Notes: generated from the letters alone by a model not told the origin. 64,000 nt of DNA from Boudabousia marimammalium (GCF_001936115.1 NZ_MPDM01000007.1:1-64000), one strand, 5' to 3'. Shown: positions 35,664 to 44,820, numbered from the stretch's first letter. Numbers and translations: made by a program.

Positions 35664-36870
35664 CTAGGAGGATGCAGACCAGCTCATCCTCCTCATTCAC
35701 GTTAGTGACGTTCTCCGGCACGACCGCCAGCGCATTCGACCGGCCCAGCGCGGACAGCAGTAGCTGATGCGGGCCGCCTTGCACGCGGGCCACATAGCCG
35801 GCGCTCGGGCTACCTTCCAGGCGGACCCGGACGAACTCCCGCCGGCCTCGCGGCGAATACCAGGAGCGGTCCACGCGAGCCCGCAGGGTGGGCCGATATT
35901 TCGCGGACCAGCCAGCCATCGCTCGCAAAGCAGGATGCACGAAGACAGCGAAGGAAACCTGCGCCGCTACCGGGTCACCGGGCAGACAGAAAATCGGGAT
36001 CCCGTCCCCCACATGGCCAACCCCAAGGACACGGCCCGGCCACATCGCCACCTGGTCGAACTCCACTTCACCGAGCGGCGCCAAGACCTCTTGCACCGTG
36101 TCGGATTCGGAGCGGGACAGGCCTCCGGTCGTAATAATCAGGTCGGCGCGCACCAGCTGGTTTTCCACCATGGCTCGTAGTTCACCGCGCTGATCAGAAA
36201 CCGCGGAAACCCTGAACACGTCGGCGCCCAAATCAGAGGCCGCAGTAGCTAAAGCGTGACCGTTTGCGTCAAATACTTGGCCGGGCTTCGGGGAGCGGCC
36301 CGGCTCCACCAGCTCATCACCGATCGAAATCACGACAACGCGGGGGCGAGGACGCACCAGCACTCTTTCCCTGCCAGCGCCGGCCAGCAAAGCCACCTGA
36401 CGGGAACCAATGCGGGTTCCCGCACGCACCAGCGGCTCACCCTTCGCCACATCCTCGGCCTGACGGCGAATATTCTCACCCACGCGCGGCGAGGACTTGA
36501 TCTGGACTTTCGCAATCCCGCCATCCGTATAGTCGAGGGCGAGGACCGCGTCAGCGCCCTGCGGCAGTGGCGCACCTGACGAAATCCGGGCGGCGTTACC
36601 GGCCAGCAAAGCTACCGGATTAATGTCACCGGCACGAATATCCTCAACCACACTCAAGGTCACGGGGCTTTCCGGATGGGCGTCACGCACATCCTTGGTG
36701 CGGACCGCGTAACCGTCGCAGGCAGCCGAATCAGAGACCGGCAAATCCCAGGGGGCGACAACATTCTCAGTGAGGATACAGCCAACCGCTTCCAGCAAGG
36801 TGACTTCCAGCTCCGGAAGCTCCCCCACTGCCGCTATACAGTCTTTCACATGCTTGGCGACGGATTTCAT
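35656..36870 (-). CDS. glp: Gephyrin-like MoeA homologue (Glp)
   Basis: A 404-residue MoeA-fold protein. MoeA parts are recognisable: SACDGYAVR, ARISSGAPLPQGADAVL, VVVISIGDELVEPG, IITTGGLSRSESDTV and IPIFCLPGDPVAAQVSF. The normally conserved GGVSxGxxD and LPGNP motifs are altered (GGLSRSESD, LPGDP), as expected for a paralogue that has left molybdopterin chemistry. In Corynebacterium the homologue Glp links FtsZ to the membrane receptor GlpR. Gene order with the GNAT and GlpR genes supports that role; molybdenum cofactor synthesis cannot be excluded, but no other moa/moe gene is in the window. Confidence 0.82.
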   Translation of the reverse strand: MKSVAKHVKDCIAAVGELPELEVTLLEAVGCILTENVVAPWDLPVSDSAACDGYAVRTKDVRDAHPESPVTLSVVEDIRAGDINPVALLAGNAARISSGAPLPQGADAVLALDYTDGGIAKVQIKSSPRVGENIRRQAEDVAKGEPLVRAGTRIGSRQVALLAGAGRERVLVRPRPRVVVISIGDELVEPGRSPKPGQVFDANGHALATAASDLGADVFRVSAVSDQRGELRAMVENQLVRADLIITTGGLSRSESDTVQEVLAPLGEVEFDQVAMWPGRVLGVGHVGDGIPIFCLPGDPVAAQVSFAVFVHPALRAMAGWSAKYRPTLRARVDRSWYSPRGRREFVRVRLEGSPSAGYVARVQGGPHQLLLSALGRSNALAVVPENVTNVNEEDELVCILLDD

Positions 36871-37057
36871 TAGAGTCCTTTCACGTGTACTGCCTATAGA
36901 TTACCGCGCGTAGACAGCCGAATGGTTGAGGCCTCCGGCGAGTGGTTGAGATACATCCCATAACCGACGGACCCATGATTTTCAGCCCGCGCCGCACCAC
37001 ATGCGTTATTGTTCAGTTGAGTAACAAACTATGTTGCAACAATCTACAGGAGGCTTC

Positions 37058-37447
37058 ATGCTTAAAGGTTTTAAAGAATTCGTAATGCGCGGCAATATTG
37101 TCGAGCTAGCCGTCGCCGTTATCATTGCCGGCGCTTTCGCCCCGATTGTTAAAGCAGTCACCGACTTTATTCTGAATCTGATTGGCGCTATTTTCGGCGC
37201 TCCCTCATTCGACGCAGTTGGACAGTTCACGGTGAACGGTGCCGTCATCCAGCCGGGCACCATCCTGACCGCAATCGCTAACTTCCTGCTGGTGGCAGCA
37301 GCCGTGTACTTCATGGTCGTCATGCCAATGCAGAAGGCTGAGGCACGCCGCGCCAAAGCTGAGCCTGCGGCCGAGGCAGAGGAAGTAGTACCTTCAGAGG
37401 AAGTCCTGCTGCTACGCGAAATCCGTGACTCTTTGCAGAAGCACTGA
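37058..37447 (+). CDS. mscL: Large-conductance mechanosensitive channel MscL
   Basis: A 129-residue MscL, normal length. The N-terminal amphipathic helix and first pore helix read LKGFKEFVMRGNIVELAVAV, the most conserved part of the family; the periplasmic loop and second membrane helix follow (ILTAIANFLLVAAAVYFMVV); and the C-terminal helix ends EEVLLLREIRDSLQ. The pentameric channel opens under membrane tension to release solutes on osmotic downshock. ATG at 37058 follows ACAGGAGGCTTC; the open frame has nine more codons upstream that are not needed. A strong terminator follows. Confidence 0.97.
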   Translation: MLKGFKEFVMRGNIVELAVAVIIAGAFAPIVKAVTDFILNLIGAIFGAPSFDAVGQFTVNGAVIQPGTILTAIANFLLVAAAVYFMVVMPMQKAEARRAKAEPAAEAEEVVPSEEVLLLREIRDSLQKH

Positions 37448-37487
37448 TTCCACCAGCTAAAATGCGTTAGCTAACACGCGCAGAGTT

Positions 37488-37526
37488 AAAGCCGCAAGTT
37501 CCCATTTCTGGGCTTGCGGCTTTTCT
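37488..37526 (+). terminator. Rho-independent terminator after mscL
   Basis: GCCGCAAG (37491-37498) pairs with CTTGCGGC (37513-37520), with an inner CCCA/TGGG stem, an upstream AAA and a downstream TTTTCT; a good intrinsic terminator, possibly bidirectional. Confidence 0.88.
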
Positions 37527-37550
37527 CTTACGTATAGCGCCCGCTGACAT

Positions 37551-37763
37551 TTATAGCTTCGGCTGGGCGTGCGGCGGAATATTCTCCACGATACGGGCGT
37601 CATTCTCTGTGCCGGAGCCAGTGTCGGTGCTGAGTCCGTCGCCGGGGCCGTCCTCCCAGGAGGGTTTCAGCCCCTGATCGATTCGGGCCTGGTCGGCTTC
37701 CGAAATGTAGACCGCCCGCCGTCTGGGACGCGGCCGGGCCGGCCGGGCAGTTGACTCACTCAT
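37551..37763 (-). CDS. Small conserved hypothetical protein
   Basis: A 70-residue protein, basic at the N-terminus (ARPARPRPRRRAVYISEAD) and acidic in the second half (GDGLSTDTGSGTENDA). No domain is recognised. The ATG at 37763 is chosen because it follows AAGGTAACAAGA and overlaps the stop of the large helicase-like gene by 8 bp; the frame is open nine more codons upstream. The tight coupling suggests co-expression with that gene. Confidence 0.62.
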   Translation of the reverse strand: MSESTARPARPRPRRRAVYISEADQARIDQGLKPSWEDGPGDGLSTDTGSGTENDARIVENIPPHAQPKL

Positions 37764-40700
37764 TCTTGTTACCTTCACTGCTGGGATCATTCAGCAGGTT
37801 CAAGATCTCATAGTTGCGGCGAATCGCGTAGCCCAGCACCGCGTCAACTTGACGTCCGGTGCGGGTCAGGCCGAGGGCGCGATGCAGTTCCTTAACGAAC
37901 TGTTTATGCGTGCGCGGCACTTCGTCACCGGAAATCCAGCGGATCATCTGGTCTAGCTGCTCATCACTGTAGGCGGCCAAAGGCAGGCCGGTAGCGACGC
38001 CGGGGCGTGGCCCGCGGTCCCGAACAATGGGAGTAGCAACCGTAATCGGGGTTTGGATTTCCACGCCGTGGTCCAAGCCGGTTTCAAACATTTGCTCACC
38101 GGTGGTTTCCACATCCGGGTGGATACTGCACGTGTCTTCCAGCTCATCGACTGGGAGTTCAGGCTCTCCCGCCCAGTCGCCGGCGTTGCCTTCACCTTCC
38201 GACTGCGGGGCAGCTATCTGTTCAGCCAAGTATTCTGCTTCGCTGGCACCGCTATCGTGATGGGTGACAGTCTGCTCTGCGTCCGGTGCGGGGGTAGCTT
38301 CCGGCGCGCCCTCGTCCTCGTCCTCAACAATCCCAGGCGCCAGGGTTTCTCCACGGTTACGTCCCAGCCGCTCATCCACGGCATCCAAAACTAGCTCAAC
38401 TAGGGCTTCAGCTTCACCTTGCGGGTCAGCGAAAGCAGCGGTGGAGAAGATGCGTTTCACCAGCCAGCCGTTTGCCTCTAGGCGCTCCACTTCGTGCCGG
38501 TCACGCACCCGTAAGCTGGGCTGTTTCACATAGTTCGCGTCATCGGTGAGGACTGCGACCAGCAGCTCATCCGGCACATCCGGGTGACCCAGTGCCAGCG
38601 GGATCCGGTATCCGCCTTCAACCCCCACGTTGGGGACCACGTCAACACCCATCCGGTAGAGGCGCTCCGCCAGGTCAACTAGCAGACGGTCGGGGGCTTC
38701 CCCAACAGTCTCCCAGCCGGCAGAGTCTTGGATTCCGCCGCCTTCCGCGACCCGGTACAGGTCCAGCAGGAGGCGTTCACCGGGAGCGGTCAGGCGTTTC
38801 TCGTCAACATCTTCGGGGGTGAAACCAATCAGCAACGTCAAGTCGGCGCGAACCATGTTCAGTACTTCAGCCAGCTTCACTAGGCCATCACTTTGCGAGA
38901 TTTCACCAAGGTCATGCATCATGCGGCCGTGCGGGGTTTTGGCGTAGCCGACAGACACAATTACGCGGTCGCGTTCAATGCCGTTGGCGTCATCCATGGA
39001 CACCACCACGAAAGGCTCCGCCTTGTCGGTGCGGAAGAAATCATCAATGGCCGGGTTCTGGTTCGATGCCAGCGCCGAAATGATAGCTTCTTGCAAATAG
39101 CCGGCATGGCGGGCGTTCAATGCCGCAACCGCGAGGGATTCGTCGGCGCGCCCGATCGCATGATCAAGCACCATTTCGACAACCTTGTTGACTTCCGCGG
39201 TGCTGGATTCAACCGTGGTTGCACCGATTGCGGGCATGCCGCGCCCATCCACCTTGACTAGGTTCACAGTGTGCATGGTGCGGGGCGTGGGTAGCGGCGC
39301 AACGGACTGCTGGTAGCCGTGGCGGGACAGCAAACTGGCTACCGCCTGATGGTAGGGGGTGCGGCTGGCCGGGGCGGGCAGATGTGGCAGGAGCGAAGCG
39401 ATGGTCTGCCAGGCGCCTTCACCTTCACGCTGCTTGTCGCCGAGGGCGATCAGCTGCTTGGTCCGCGAAATCAGCGGAATCAGATGGCCCATCTGGGTGT
39501 CTTCCATCCGGTCAACCACGACTACGTCAGTGCTGGCACCGACCACGCTGGGCGCTAGGACGGCCGGAATAATCCGAATCGGGACTAGGTCCCACAGCCA
39601 GGGTTCACGGTGAATAAGGTCAGCCATGTCAATGGCGGCACCGGAGTTAAACTGCTCAATCAGACCGGTGATAGCTCCCGCATGAGCGCGGGCTACCTTC
39701 CGGGCGCGGTGGCGCAGTAGCCGCCAAGCGGCATCTTCGAGGGAGTCGATGTGTGCACGGTCCAGTTGCCGTAGCTGCGCAGTGAGGGAGTCCAAAGTGG
39801 GACCATCTAGCGCTTCGAAACCCTGATTCTGCTTCATAATGTGGCTGAGAATGGAAGCCCACCAAGCTAAATCCAGCTCTGGGACAATGAGCTCTGGGGA
39901 GACTTTACGGCGGAGCAGATCCTCAGCGAACTCAGTCAAACCCAGCTGCTCTAAGGTGGCTTTCGCGTCATGCAGGGCAGGTAAACCGTAGGCGGTCGCC
40001 GCGGTCGCTTCGAGGCGGCCAATCAGCTCATCCAACTCCCCTACCGGCATGTGCAGCAGGTCAGCTTCCGGGAGGACCGACTGGATAACTTCTAATTTCC
40101 CTGTGACCGTAGCAGTGGATTGACGCATCCCATCTAGGTCGCTGGGTAGGGTCGGCCAGCCGCCCGCCTCAGAGTACTTATTCCAGGCTTGGCGTTTAGC
40201 CTGCACGGATTTCAAAGCCGCATGCAGGTCAGGGACCGCCGTGCCGGGACGTACCATGTCTTTGGCCTGCTTGGTGAGGCGACGCCGAATGGAGCGTTTC
40301 ATGGGCCGGTCATTATCGCGTCGCCACTGTGAGGAGGCAGTAGCCGCAATCATGTCGGAGGCGGAACGTTCAAAGACGTGCGGCAAGAAAATATCTAGCA
40401 CTTCACGCACGCCATCTAGCATGTCCAGCTGCTCAGACCATTCAGCGAGGCTAGAAGCACTCCGCAGACCCGTCTCGGAGGCCGTCCGGGACATTGCGAA
40501 ACGAACCGTGTCCAGAGCTTCACCCTGCACCGCACGGATTGCGTCAATTACTTGATGCGCAGTTTCGGAGTCATAAATCTTGGCGTTATACCAGGCCTGC
40601 TCAGAGTTCTCCGGGGCGAAGAAACCAACCGCAGCGGCCTCATCTAGGGCGGCGCGAGCTTGCGCTCCCCCGTCGTTAAAAATGCCTTGACAGACGGCCT

Positions 40701-42423
40701 CGTTGAAACGGACCTTGGTGCGCGGAGCCGGATGCATCCCAATCAGGTCGGCCAGCACCTGCAACGTCTGGTAGGGGGAAATATTCCACGGTTTGCGCGG
40801 CTCATGAAGCTGTGAAACATAATGCTCCATGGTGTCACGCACACTGCGCAGCTCAGCTCTTAAACCCTGAGTGTCGTATCGGAGGGCATCGGTGACGGGC
40901 TGAACGGCAACGCCCTCGCCCTCGTCCTCAATGCTGGAAACGCGCGCGGCTTCCTCACCTGTCTCATCTTCCGCCATGTAGTTAAGGTCTTCAATCCGGC
41001 CCGTAATGTGCATATCGGAGCCGAAAGCATGCTCCTCAGTGGTGTACTGTTTGGGAGCCGGCAGCGGATCTTTCAAGTGGCTGAGGGCGGAGCGAATATC
41101 GGAACGCAAATGCCGACGCCAATGCTGCGCATCAGTCAGGTCCACCGTAAAATGGCGCAGCCCGTAGCTGCGGAGCATATCGCTAATCGCGTAGGCCGTG
41201 GAGGTGTCGCCACTGGCGTAAACCACGTTGCGGCCAGAGAGCGCCACATCCACCAAAATCGCGGTCGCCAAGGTTTTCGCGTCAGTGCCCGGCCCGGCAT
41301 CAACCACGAAGCTGCGGCCCAGCCTGGTAGTCTCAACCACGTGCGAGCCCAGCGGATCAAGGTCACCCACGCCGTGCTCTGAGTCCGGGTCACGGTCCTT
41401 CGGGGAGCCCGGCAGGAGCGGCTCACGGAAAATCTTTTGCGCTTCCGGGTCGCCAGCTAGCGCCCGCACCAGCGGGGACTGCTGCAACTTCGCGCCGTCA
41501 GCCAGCTCCCGGGACGCCATATACATGGGGTGCATCGCAAGGTCTAGGGACAGGTCTTCATGCACGCTGAAGCGGTCCAGTTTGTCCGCCACCATTGCAC
41601 GCAGCAGGTCCAGAGCCGGGCCGGGCGTGAAACCGTGCCGGCCAATGCTCTCATTGTAAAGCTCAGTGGGATTAACTCGGACACCCTCTTCACGTAGCGC
41701 CTGCAACAGCACCGGCGAAATCATCATGGAGCCTTCCTGCTGAATCAGGTAGTCCTCCCCCTGCGGCACCAGCGTCACCGGGCGCAAGAAAATAGGCAGA
41801 TTCAGCATGGACGGTTCAGGGCGTTTCGAGGATGTATCCGGTAGCCCCTGAGCATCAGTCAAGATGCGGTCTTTATCCTTCGGGGTGTGCAGCCAGCGGG
41901 CAGTACCGACCGCTAGGTACACGCTGGAGACGCCGTAATCTTGCACCTGCAGATCAGATGCGCGTAGCAGCGCCCGAGCCTGCTTCATGCCCTGATGGAA
42001 AGCGGAAGGCTCACGCACCATATGGGAGAGGGTGACAGACGCCCCGGAGTAGAGGCGCACTAGACCACCGGGATGCGAATGGGTAAGTTCCACGATGGTG
42101 CCGCGGGCCGGCATTTCAGCAAGGTCCAGCTGTTTCACCCAGGCATCTAGGCTGCGACTGAAACTGTATGGTTCCGGCGCCATTTTAGTCTCAGCGGGAG
42201 CGGATTCTGCTTCGTTTTCGGGAGCGTTTTCGTCGCCTTCATCAGCGTTCTTCAAGGCGCCCTCGGCATCCAAGAGCTCCTGGTGGTCCGGTTCCGGTGA
42301 GGTACCCTCTTCCCCGGTTGCGGGGACATTTTCTGACCCGACAGTGTCCCACGGGGGGAGCTGTTCGGGTTGGGGCTCGCCTTTGCGTTCGCCTCGGCCG
42401 GTGAAAAAGTTTATCGGACTCAC
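37756..42423 (-). CDS. Large helicase-like protein with degenerate motifs
   Basis: A 1555-residue protein. Its build resembles large actinobacterial SF1 helicase proteins: a Walker-A-like loop DAGPGTDAKTLATAI, a Walker-B-like TDVVVVDRMEDTQMGHL followed by SRTKQLIALGDKQREGEGAW (motif III-like), a C-terminal helicase part FVVVSMDDANGIERDRVIVS and LAEVLNMVRADLTLLIG, and a nuclease-like end with VRDRHEVERLEANGWLVKRI followed by FSTAAFADPQGEAEALVEL. The DEAD-type acidic pair and the classic GxGKT glycine are altered, so ATP hydrolysis is uncertain. The N-terminal 400 residues bind no known family. Role in DNA repair or defence is inference. Confidence 0.75.
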   Translation of the reverse strand: MSPINFFTGRGERKGEPQPEQLPPWDTVGSENVPATGEEGTSPEPDHQELLDAEGALKNADEGDENAPENEAESAPAETKMAPEPYSFSRSLDAWVKQLDLAEMPARGTIVELTHSHPGGLVRLYSGASVTLSHMVREPSAFHQGMKQARALLRASDLQVQDYGVSSVYLAVGTARWLHTPKDKDRILTDAQGLPDTSSKRPEPSMLNLPIFLRPVTLVPQGEDYLIQQEGSMMISPVLLQALREEGVRVNPTELYNESIGRHGFTPGPALDLLRAMVADKLDRFSVHEDLSLDLAMHPMYMASRELADGAKLQQSPLVRALAGDPEAQKIFREPLLPGSPKDRDPDSEHGVGDLDPLGSHVVETTRLGRSFVVDAGPGTDAKTLATAILVDVALSGRNVVYASGDTSTAYAISDMLRSYGLRHFTVDLTDAQHWRRHLRSDIRSALSHLKDPLPAPKQYTTEEHAFGSDMHITGRIEDLNYMAEDETGEEAARVSSIEDEGEGVAVQPVTDALRYDTQGLRAELRSVRDTMEHYVSQLHEPRKPWNISPYQTLQVLADLIGMHPAPRTKVRFNEAVCQGIFNDGGAQARAALDEAAAVGFFAPENSEQAWYNAKIYDSETAHQVIDAIRAVQGEALDTVRFAMSRTASETGLRSASSLAEWSEQLDMLDGVREVLDIFLPHVFERSASDMIAATASSQWRRDNDRPMKRSIRRRLTKQAKDMVRPGTAVPDLHAALKSVQAKRQAWNKYSEAGGWPTLPSDLDGMRQSTATVTGKLEVIQSVLPEADLLHMPVGELDELIGRLEATAATAYGLPALHDAKATLEQLGLTEFAEDLLRRKVSPELIVPELDLAWWASILSHIMKQNQGFEALDGPTLDSLTAQLRQLDRAHIDSLEDAAWRLLRHRARKVARAHAGAITGLIEQFNSGAAIDMADLIHREPWLWDLVPIRIIPAVLAPSVVGASTDVVVVDRMEDTQMGHLIPLISRTKQLIALGDKQREGEGAWQTIASLLPHLPAPASRTPYHQAVASLLSRHGYQQSVAPLPTPRTMHTVNLVKVDGRGMPAIGATTVESSTAEVNKVVEMVLDHAIGRADESLAVAALNARHAGYLQEAIISALASNQNPAIDDFFRTDKAEPFVVVSMDDANGIERDRVIVSVGYAKTPHGRMMHDLGEISQSDGLVKLAEVLNMVRADLTLLIGFTPEDVDEKRLTAPGERLLLDLYRVAEGGGIQDSAGWETVGEAPDRLLVDLAERLYRMGVDVVPNVGVEGGYRIPLALGHPDVPDELLVAVLTDDANYVKQPSLRVRDRHEVERLEANGWLVKRIFSTAAFADPQGEAEALVELVLDAVDERLGRNRGETLAPGIVEDEDEGAPEATPAPDAEQTVTHHDSGASEAEYLAEQIAAPQSEGEGNAGDWAGEPELPVDELEDTCSIHPDVETTGEQMFETGLDHGVEIQTPITVATPIVRDRGPRPGVATGLPLAAYSDEQLDQMIRWISGDEVPRTHKQFVKELHRALGLTRTGRQVDAVLGYAIRRNYEILNLLNDPSSEGNKNE

Positions 42424-42494
42424 CCCTTTATCCTAACGATTTCGCCGTATTTTGCACGCGTGCCACACCGCGGCAACCGGCTTGCCCGCCTGGT

Positions 42495-43451
42495 TCAAGA
42501 GTCGAGGAGGTGCCGAGGGTTCCCCACTCCGGCCCGTTGTGGTTGGCTGATTCCAGCGGCGAGGATGGGTTGGCGCTCCAGGATGGGTTCAACCTGTTTT
42601 TCCAGCCAGTTCTCTGTAATCCCAGCATGGTAGGTGATGGCGTCGAGGGCGACGAGGATCCGGTAAATGGAATGGTCGCTGAAGGGCCGGAATTGGCGGC
42701 TAGCCCGGCGGGCGGTACTGCGGGAGATGCGCGGCATGTCCGCGACCGGATGGTTCCAGATGCGGGCGCAGTGGGAGATACGGTTACGCAGGTAGACGAA
42801 TGATTTGATCTGGCTGGGCAGTGCGCGGGGGCTGGTGTTTAGGCTGCCCGCCACGTCGTCTAGCACGCCGGAGGCTTTGGAGGCGGCAATATGTTTGGAG
42901 AGCGTCCCGAAGGAGAAAGCCTCCACGGCCACCCAGATGGGTAGTTCAGCGTAGGCTTCGGCGGGGTATTCCCCGTTTTCTTTTTCGCCGTCTTGGAAGT
43001 GCTGGATGGCGGCTTCTTTGCTCCGGTTGAGGTTTCTGAGGGCCGCGAACTGGGGTTGCCCGGTAGCATCCGGTGGCGGGGTGAGGCCTTCACCGTGGAG
43101 GAAGGTGTCACGCGGGCCGACCAGTTGCGCGTAGGAGTTCGCGAAGCGGGCTCGGAGCGTGATTTCGAGGGGGCGTAGAGCCTGCGTGCAGACGTGTTTG
43201 AGTTGCTCTTCCGCCTGGTAGAGGTCTTTGATTTCAGTAAAGGTCGAGCCAGCCATGAAGCCACTGTTTTGGTCGGCAGGATCCTTCAGCCAGTACCGGT
43301 AGTAGGCGGAGAGCCGATAGTAGCTGACCTGGCTGAGAAACTTTGCGCATTCGTCTAGGTTTTCAACATGCAAGCCGAGGGCGTCCAGCTGCTGCGCCTG
43401 CCGCCGGTAAATGTCCTGGCTGTCTTGTTGTTTCACGTCTTTGTCTTTCAC
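42495..43451 (-). CDS. Abi_2 (AbiD/AbiF-type) HEPN protein
   Basis: About 318 residues of the Abi_2 family. The opening RRQAQQLDALGLHVENLDEC and then FLSQVSYYRLSAYYRYWL are the family's N-terminal signature; a HEPN RNase motif follows as LRNRISHCARIWNH (R-x4-H in RNRISH). Proteins of this family abort phage infection, probably by cutting RNA. The frame is open to 43685, but an extended -10 at 43528-43536 places the mRNA start near 43521, so the start must be lower; GTG at 43451 gives the expected N-terminus (alternative GTG at 43436). Divergent from fic across a shared operator. Confidence 0.82.
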   Translation of the reverse strand: MKDKDVKQQDSQDIYRRQAQQLDALGLHVENLDECAKFLSQVSYYRLSAYYRYWLKDPADQNSGFMAGSTFTEIKDLYQAEEQLKHVCTQALRPLEITLRARFANSYAQLVGPRDTFLHGEGLTPPPDATGQPQFAALRNLNRSKEAAIQHFQDGEKENGEYPAEAYAELPIWVAVEAFSFGTLSKHIAASKASGVLDDVAGSLNTSPRALPSQIKSFVYLRNRISHCARIWNHPVADMPRISRSTARRASRQFRPFSDHSIYRILVALDAITYHAGITENWLEKQVEPILERQPILAAGISQPQRAGVGNPRHLLDS

Positions 43452-43527
43452 CGTAAAGATTAAAGTCCCCGGCCATTTGTGCTTAACTCCTAGAAGCAGA
43501 GGCCTGACCGGGGATCTATCAATATCT

Positions 43528-43536
43528 ATTATAACA
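43528..43536 (-). promoter_or_regulatory. Extended -10 promoter of the Abi gene
   Basis: On the minus strand TG-T-TATAAT is a perfect extended -10. The mRNA would begin near 43521. Its leader can pair CCCCGG with CCGGGG around an AGGAG, and contains an out-of-frame ATG with that AGGAG in front (37 codons), so translation of the Abi protein may be restrained. Confidence 0.75.
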
Positions 43537-43565
43537 ATTCTGGCGGGATTTTTACAGGTCTGGTG

Positions 43566-43630
43566 GATATGTAAAGAATTTTTACATGTCAAGAAAACGT
43601 GTAAAAAATTTGCCGATTTTTTTACATATG
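43566..43630. promoter_or_regulatory. TGTAAAAA-box operator between abi and fic (copy A)
   Basis: The interval carries alternating TGTAAA/TTTACA boxes: ATGTAAAGAATTTTTACAT, then CGTGTAAAAAATTTGCCG and ATTTTTTTACATATG; another TTTTTACAG lies just outside at 43551. The last TTTACA doubles as the -35 of fic. About 63 bp recur behind fic (44821-44883). Binding by the Fic protein's own C-terminal winged helix is a reasonable guess. Confidence 0.82.
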
Positions 43631-43649
43631 CAGATTTACCGCCTATAGT
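43621..43649 (+). promoter_or_regulatory. fic promoter, predicted leaderless mRNA
   Basis: TTTACA (43621-43626), a 17-bp spacer and TATAGT (43644-43649) form a good sigma-70 promoter. The expected start, 7 bp below the -10, is the A of the fic ATG at 43656, so the mRNA should be leaderless. The -35 lies inside an operator box. Confidence 0.8.
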
Positions 43650-43655
43650 TGATGT

Positions 43656-44750
43656 ATGTGGAATGGACCAGAATCTCCGTATCAAGAGCTCCCCGGATTA
43701 CCTCCAGCCGTGGACTTAGCTACCCCGCGCATACTTTCGGCACTGATTGAACCTAGGGCCGCTTTAGCCGCTTTAAACCAGGCCTGTAAGCAGCTTCCAA
43801 ATCCTGCTTTACTGATTAACCTGATCCCATTATTGGAGGCACAGTCTTCCAGTGAGATTGAGAATATTGTGACGACTCGCGACGAGTTGTTCCGGGCCGC
43901 AAACCTAGAAGAACTCTCTCAGATCTCCCCAGCGGCTCGTGAGGCTCTACGCTACAGAGCGGCCCTTCGCGCCGGGTTTGAGTCAATTCTTGATCGTCCC
44001 TTAACCGCACGAACAGCGGCGCACGTTTGTTCTGAGATTCTTGGGCGTGAGGTGCAGGTACGGTCGGGAACAGGTACTTATATTGGCAACGCCAGAACGC
44101 AGAAGAGGATATACACTCCCCCGGAGGGTAAAGGAGTGTTGGAGAGCAAGCTCTCTGACTGGGAAAAGTTTATTCATCAATCAGAAGAGCTTGACCCGTT
44201 GATTGTGATGGCTCTAGCACACTACCAGTTTGAGGCAATCCACCCGTTCTCTGATGGAAATGGACGCACTGGACGCATCCTCAACCTCTTGGCGCTGAAG
44301 GAGCTTTCCCTCCTAGACATGCCGGTACTTTATTTGTCAGGCTATTTGGTGCGACACAAGAACGACTACTATCGTCTGCTATCTGCGGTAACGGCTGAAC
44401 AGAAGTGGGAAGAGTGGCTCGTTTACATGTTTAAAGCAGTAGAGCAGACGGCGAAATGGACTTTGCAGTTGATTGAAGAGCTACTAGAGCTTCAGGAGAA
44501 CTTTGAGCAAAAGATCCGTGAATATGATAGTAGCCTACCAGCCGCAGACTTAACCAAGCTGGCCTTCACGCAACCCTATCTAAGAGCCAGTACGGTCATG
44601 GATTATTGCGGTGTTTCACGCCCGACCGCAACGAAACGGCTAAAGTCTCTAGCTACGGCCGGGGTGCTAACCTCGGAAAAAATGGGACGAAATACGATCT
44701 ACCTGAATCAATCCCTGTTGCAGCTAGTCTTCAGCACTTCTGTGGATTAA
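43656..44750 (+). CDS. fic: Fic-domain AMP/nucleotide transferase with winged helix
   Basis: A 364-residue class II Fic protein. A Fic_N domain opens it (LPPAVDLATPRILSALIE); the inhibitory helix motif S-x3-E-N is at S65-E69-N70 in SSSEIENI; the catalytic motif is complete, HPFSDGNGRTGR at 196-207; and the C-terminal 100 residues form a winged helix (MDYCGVSRPTATKRLKSLAT). Such enzymes transfer AMP or another nucleotide moiety to target proteins. The winged helix suggests self-regulation at the flanking operators. No ribosome site precedes the ATG, consistent with leaderless translation. Divergent from the Abi gene. Confidence 0.93.
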   Translation: MWNGPESPYQELPGLPPAVDLATPRILSALIEPRAALAALNQACKQLPNPALLINLIPLLEAQSSSEIENIVTTRDELFRAANLEELSQISPAAREALRYRAALRAGFESILDRPLTARTAAHVCSEILGREVQVRSGTGTYIGNARTQKRIYTPPEGKGVLESKLSDWEKFIHQSEELDPLIVMALAHYQFEAIHPFSDGNGRTGRILNLLALKELSLLDMPVLYLSGYLVRHKNDYYRLLSAVTAEQKWEEWLVYMFKAVEQTAKWTLQLIEELLELQENFEQKIREYDSSLPAADLTKLAFTQPYLRASTVMDYCGVSRPTATKRLKSLATAGVLTSEKMGRNTIYLNQSLLQLVFSTSVD

Positions 44751-44820
44751 CTCACGCTGGGTCTTGAAATCAGGGTCGGAGGAAACCACGCAACTACCCT
44801 TAGGATTCTACGGGCGAAAA

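Noticed and set aside
42821-43030. Arg/Trp-rich plus-strand frame within the Abi gene
   Set aside because: Antisense shadow of the Abi_2 coding sequence.
43452-43685. Longer N-terminus for the Abi protein
   Set aside because: It would cover the extended -10, the operator boxes and the start of fic; the encoded residues just translate the TGTAAAAA boxes.
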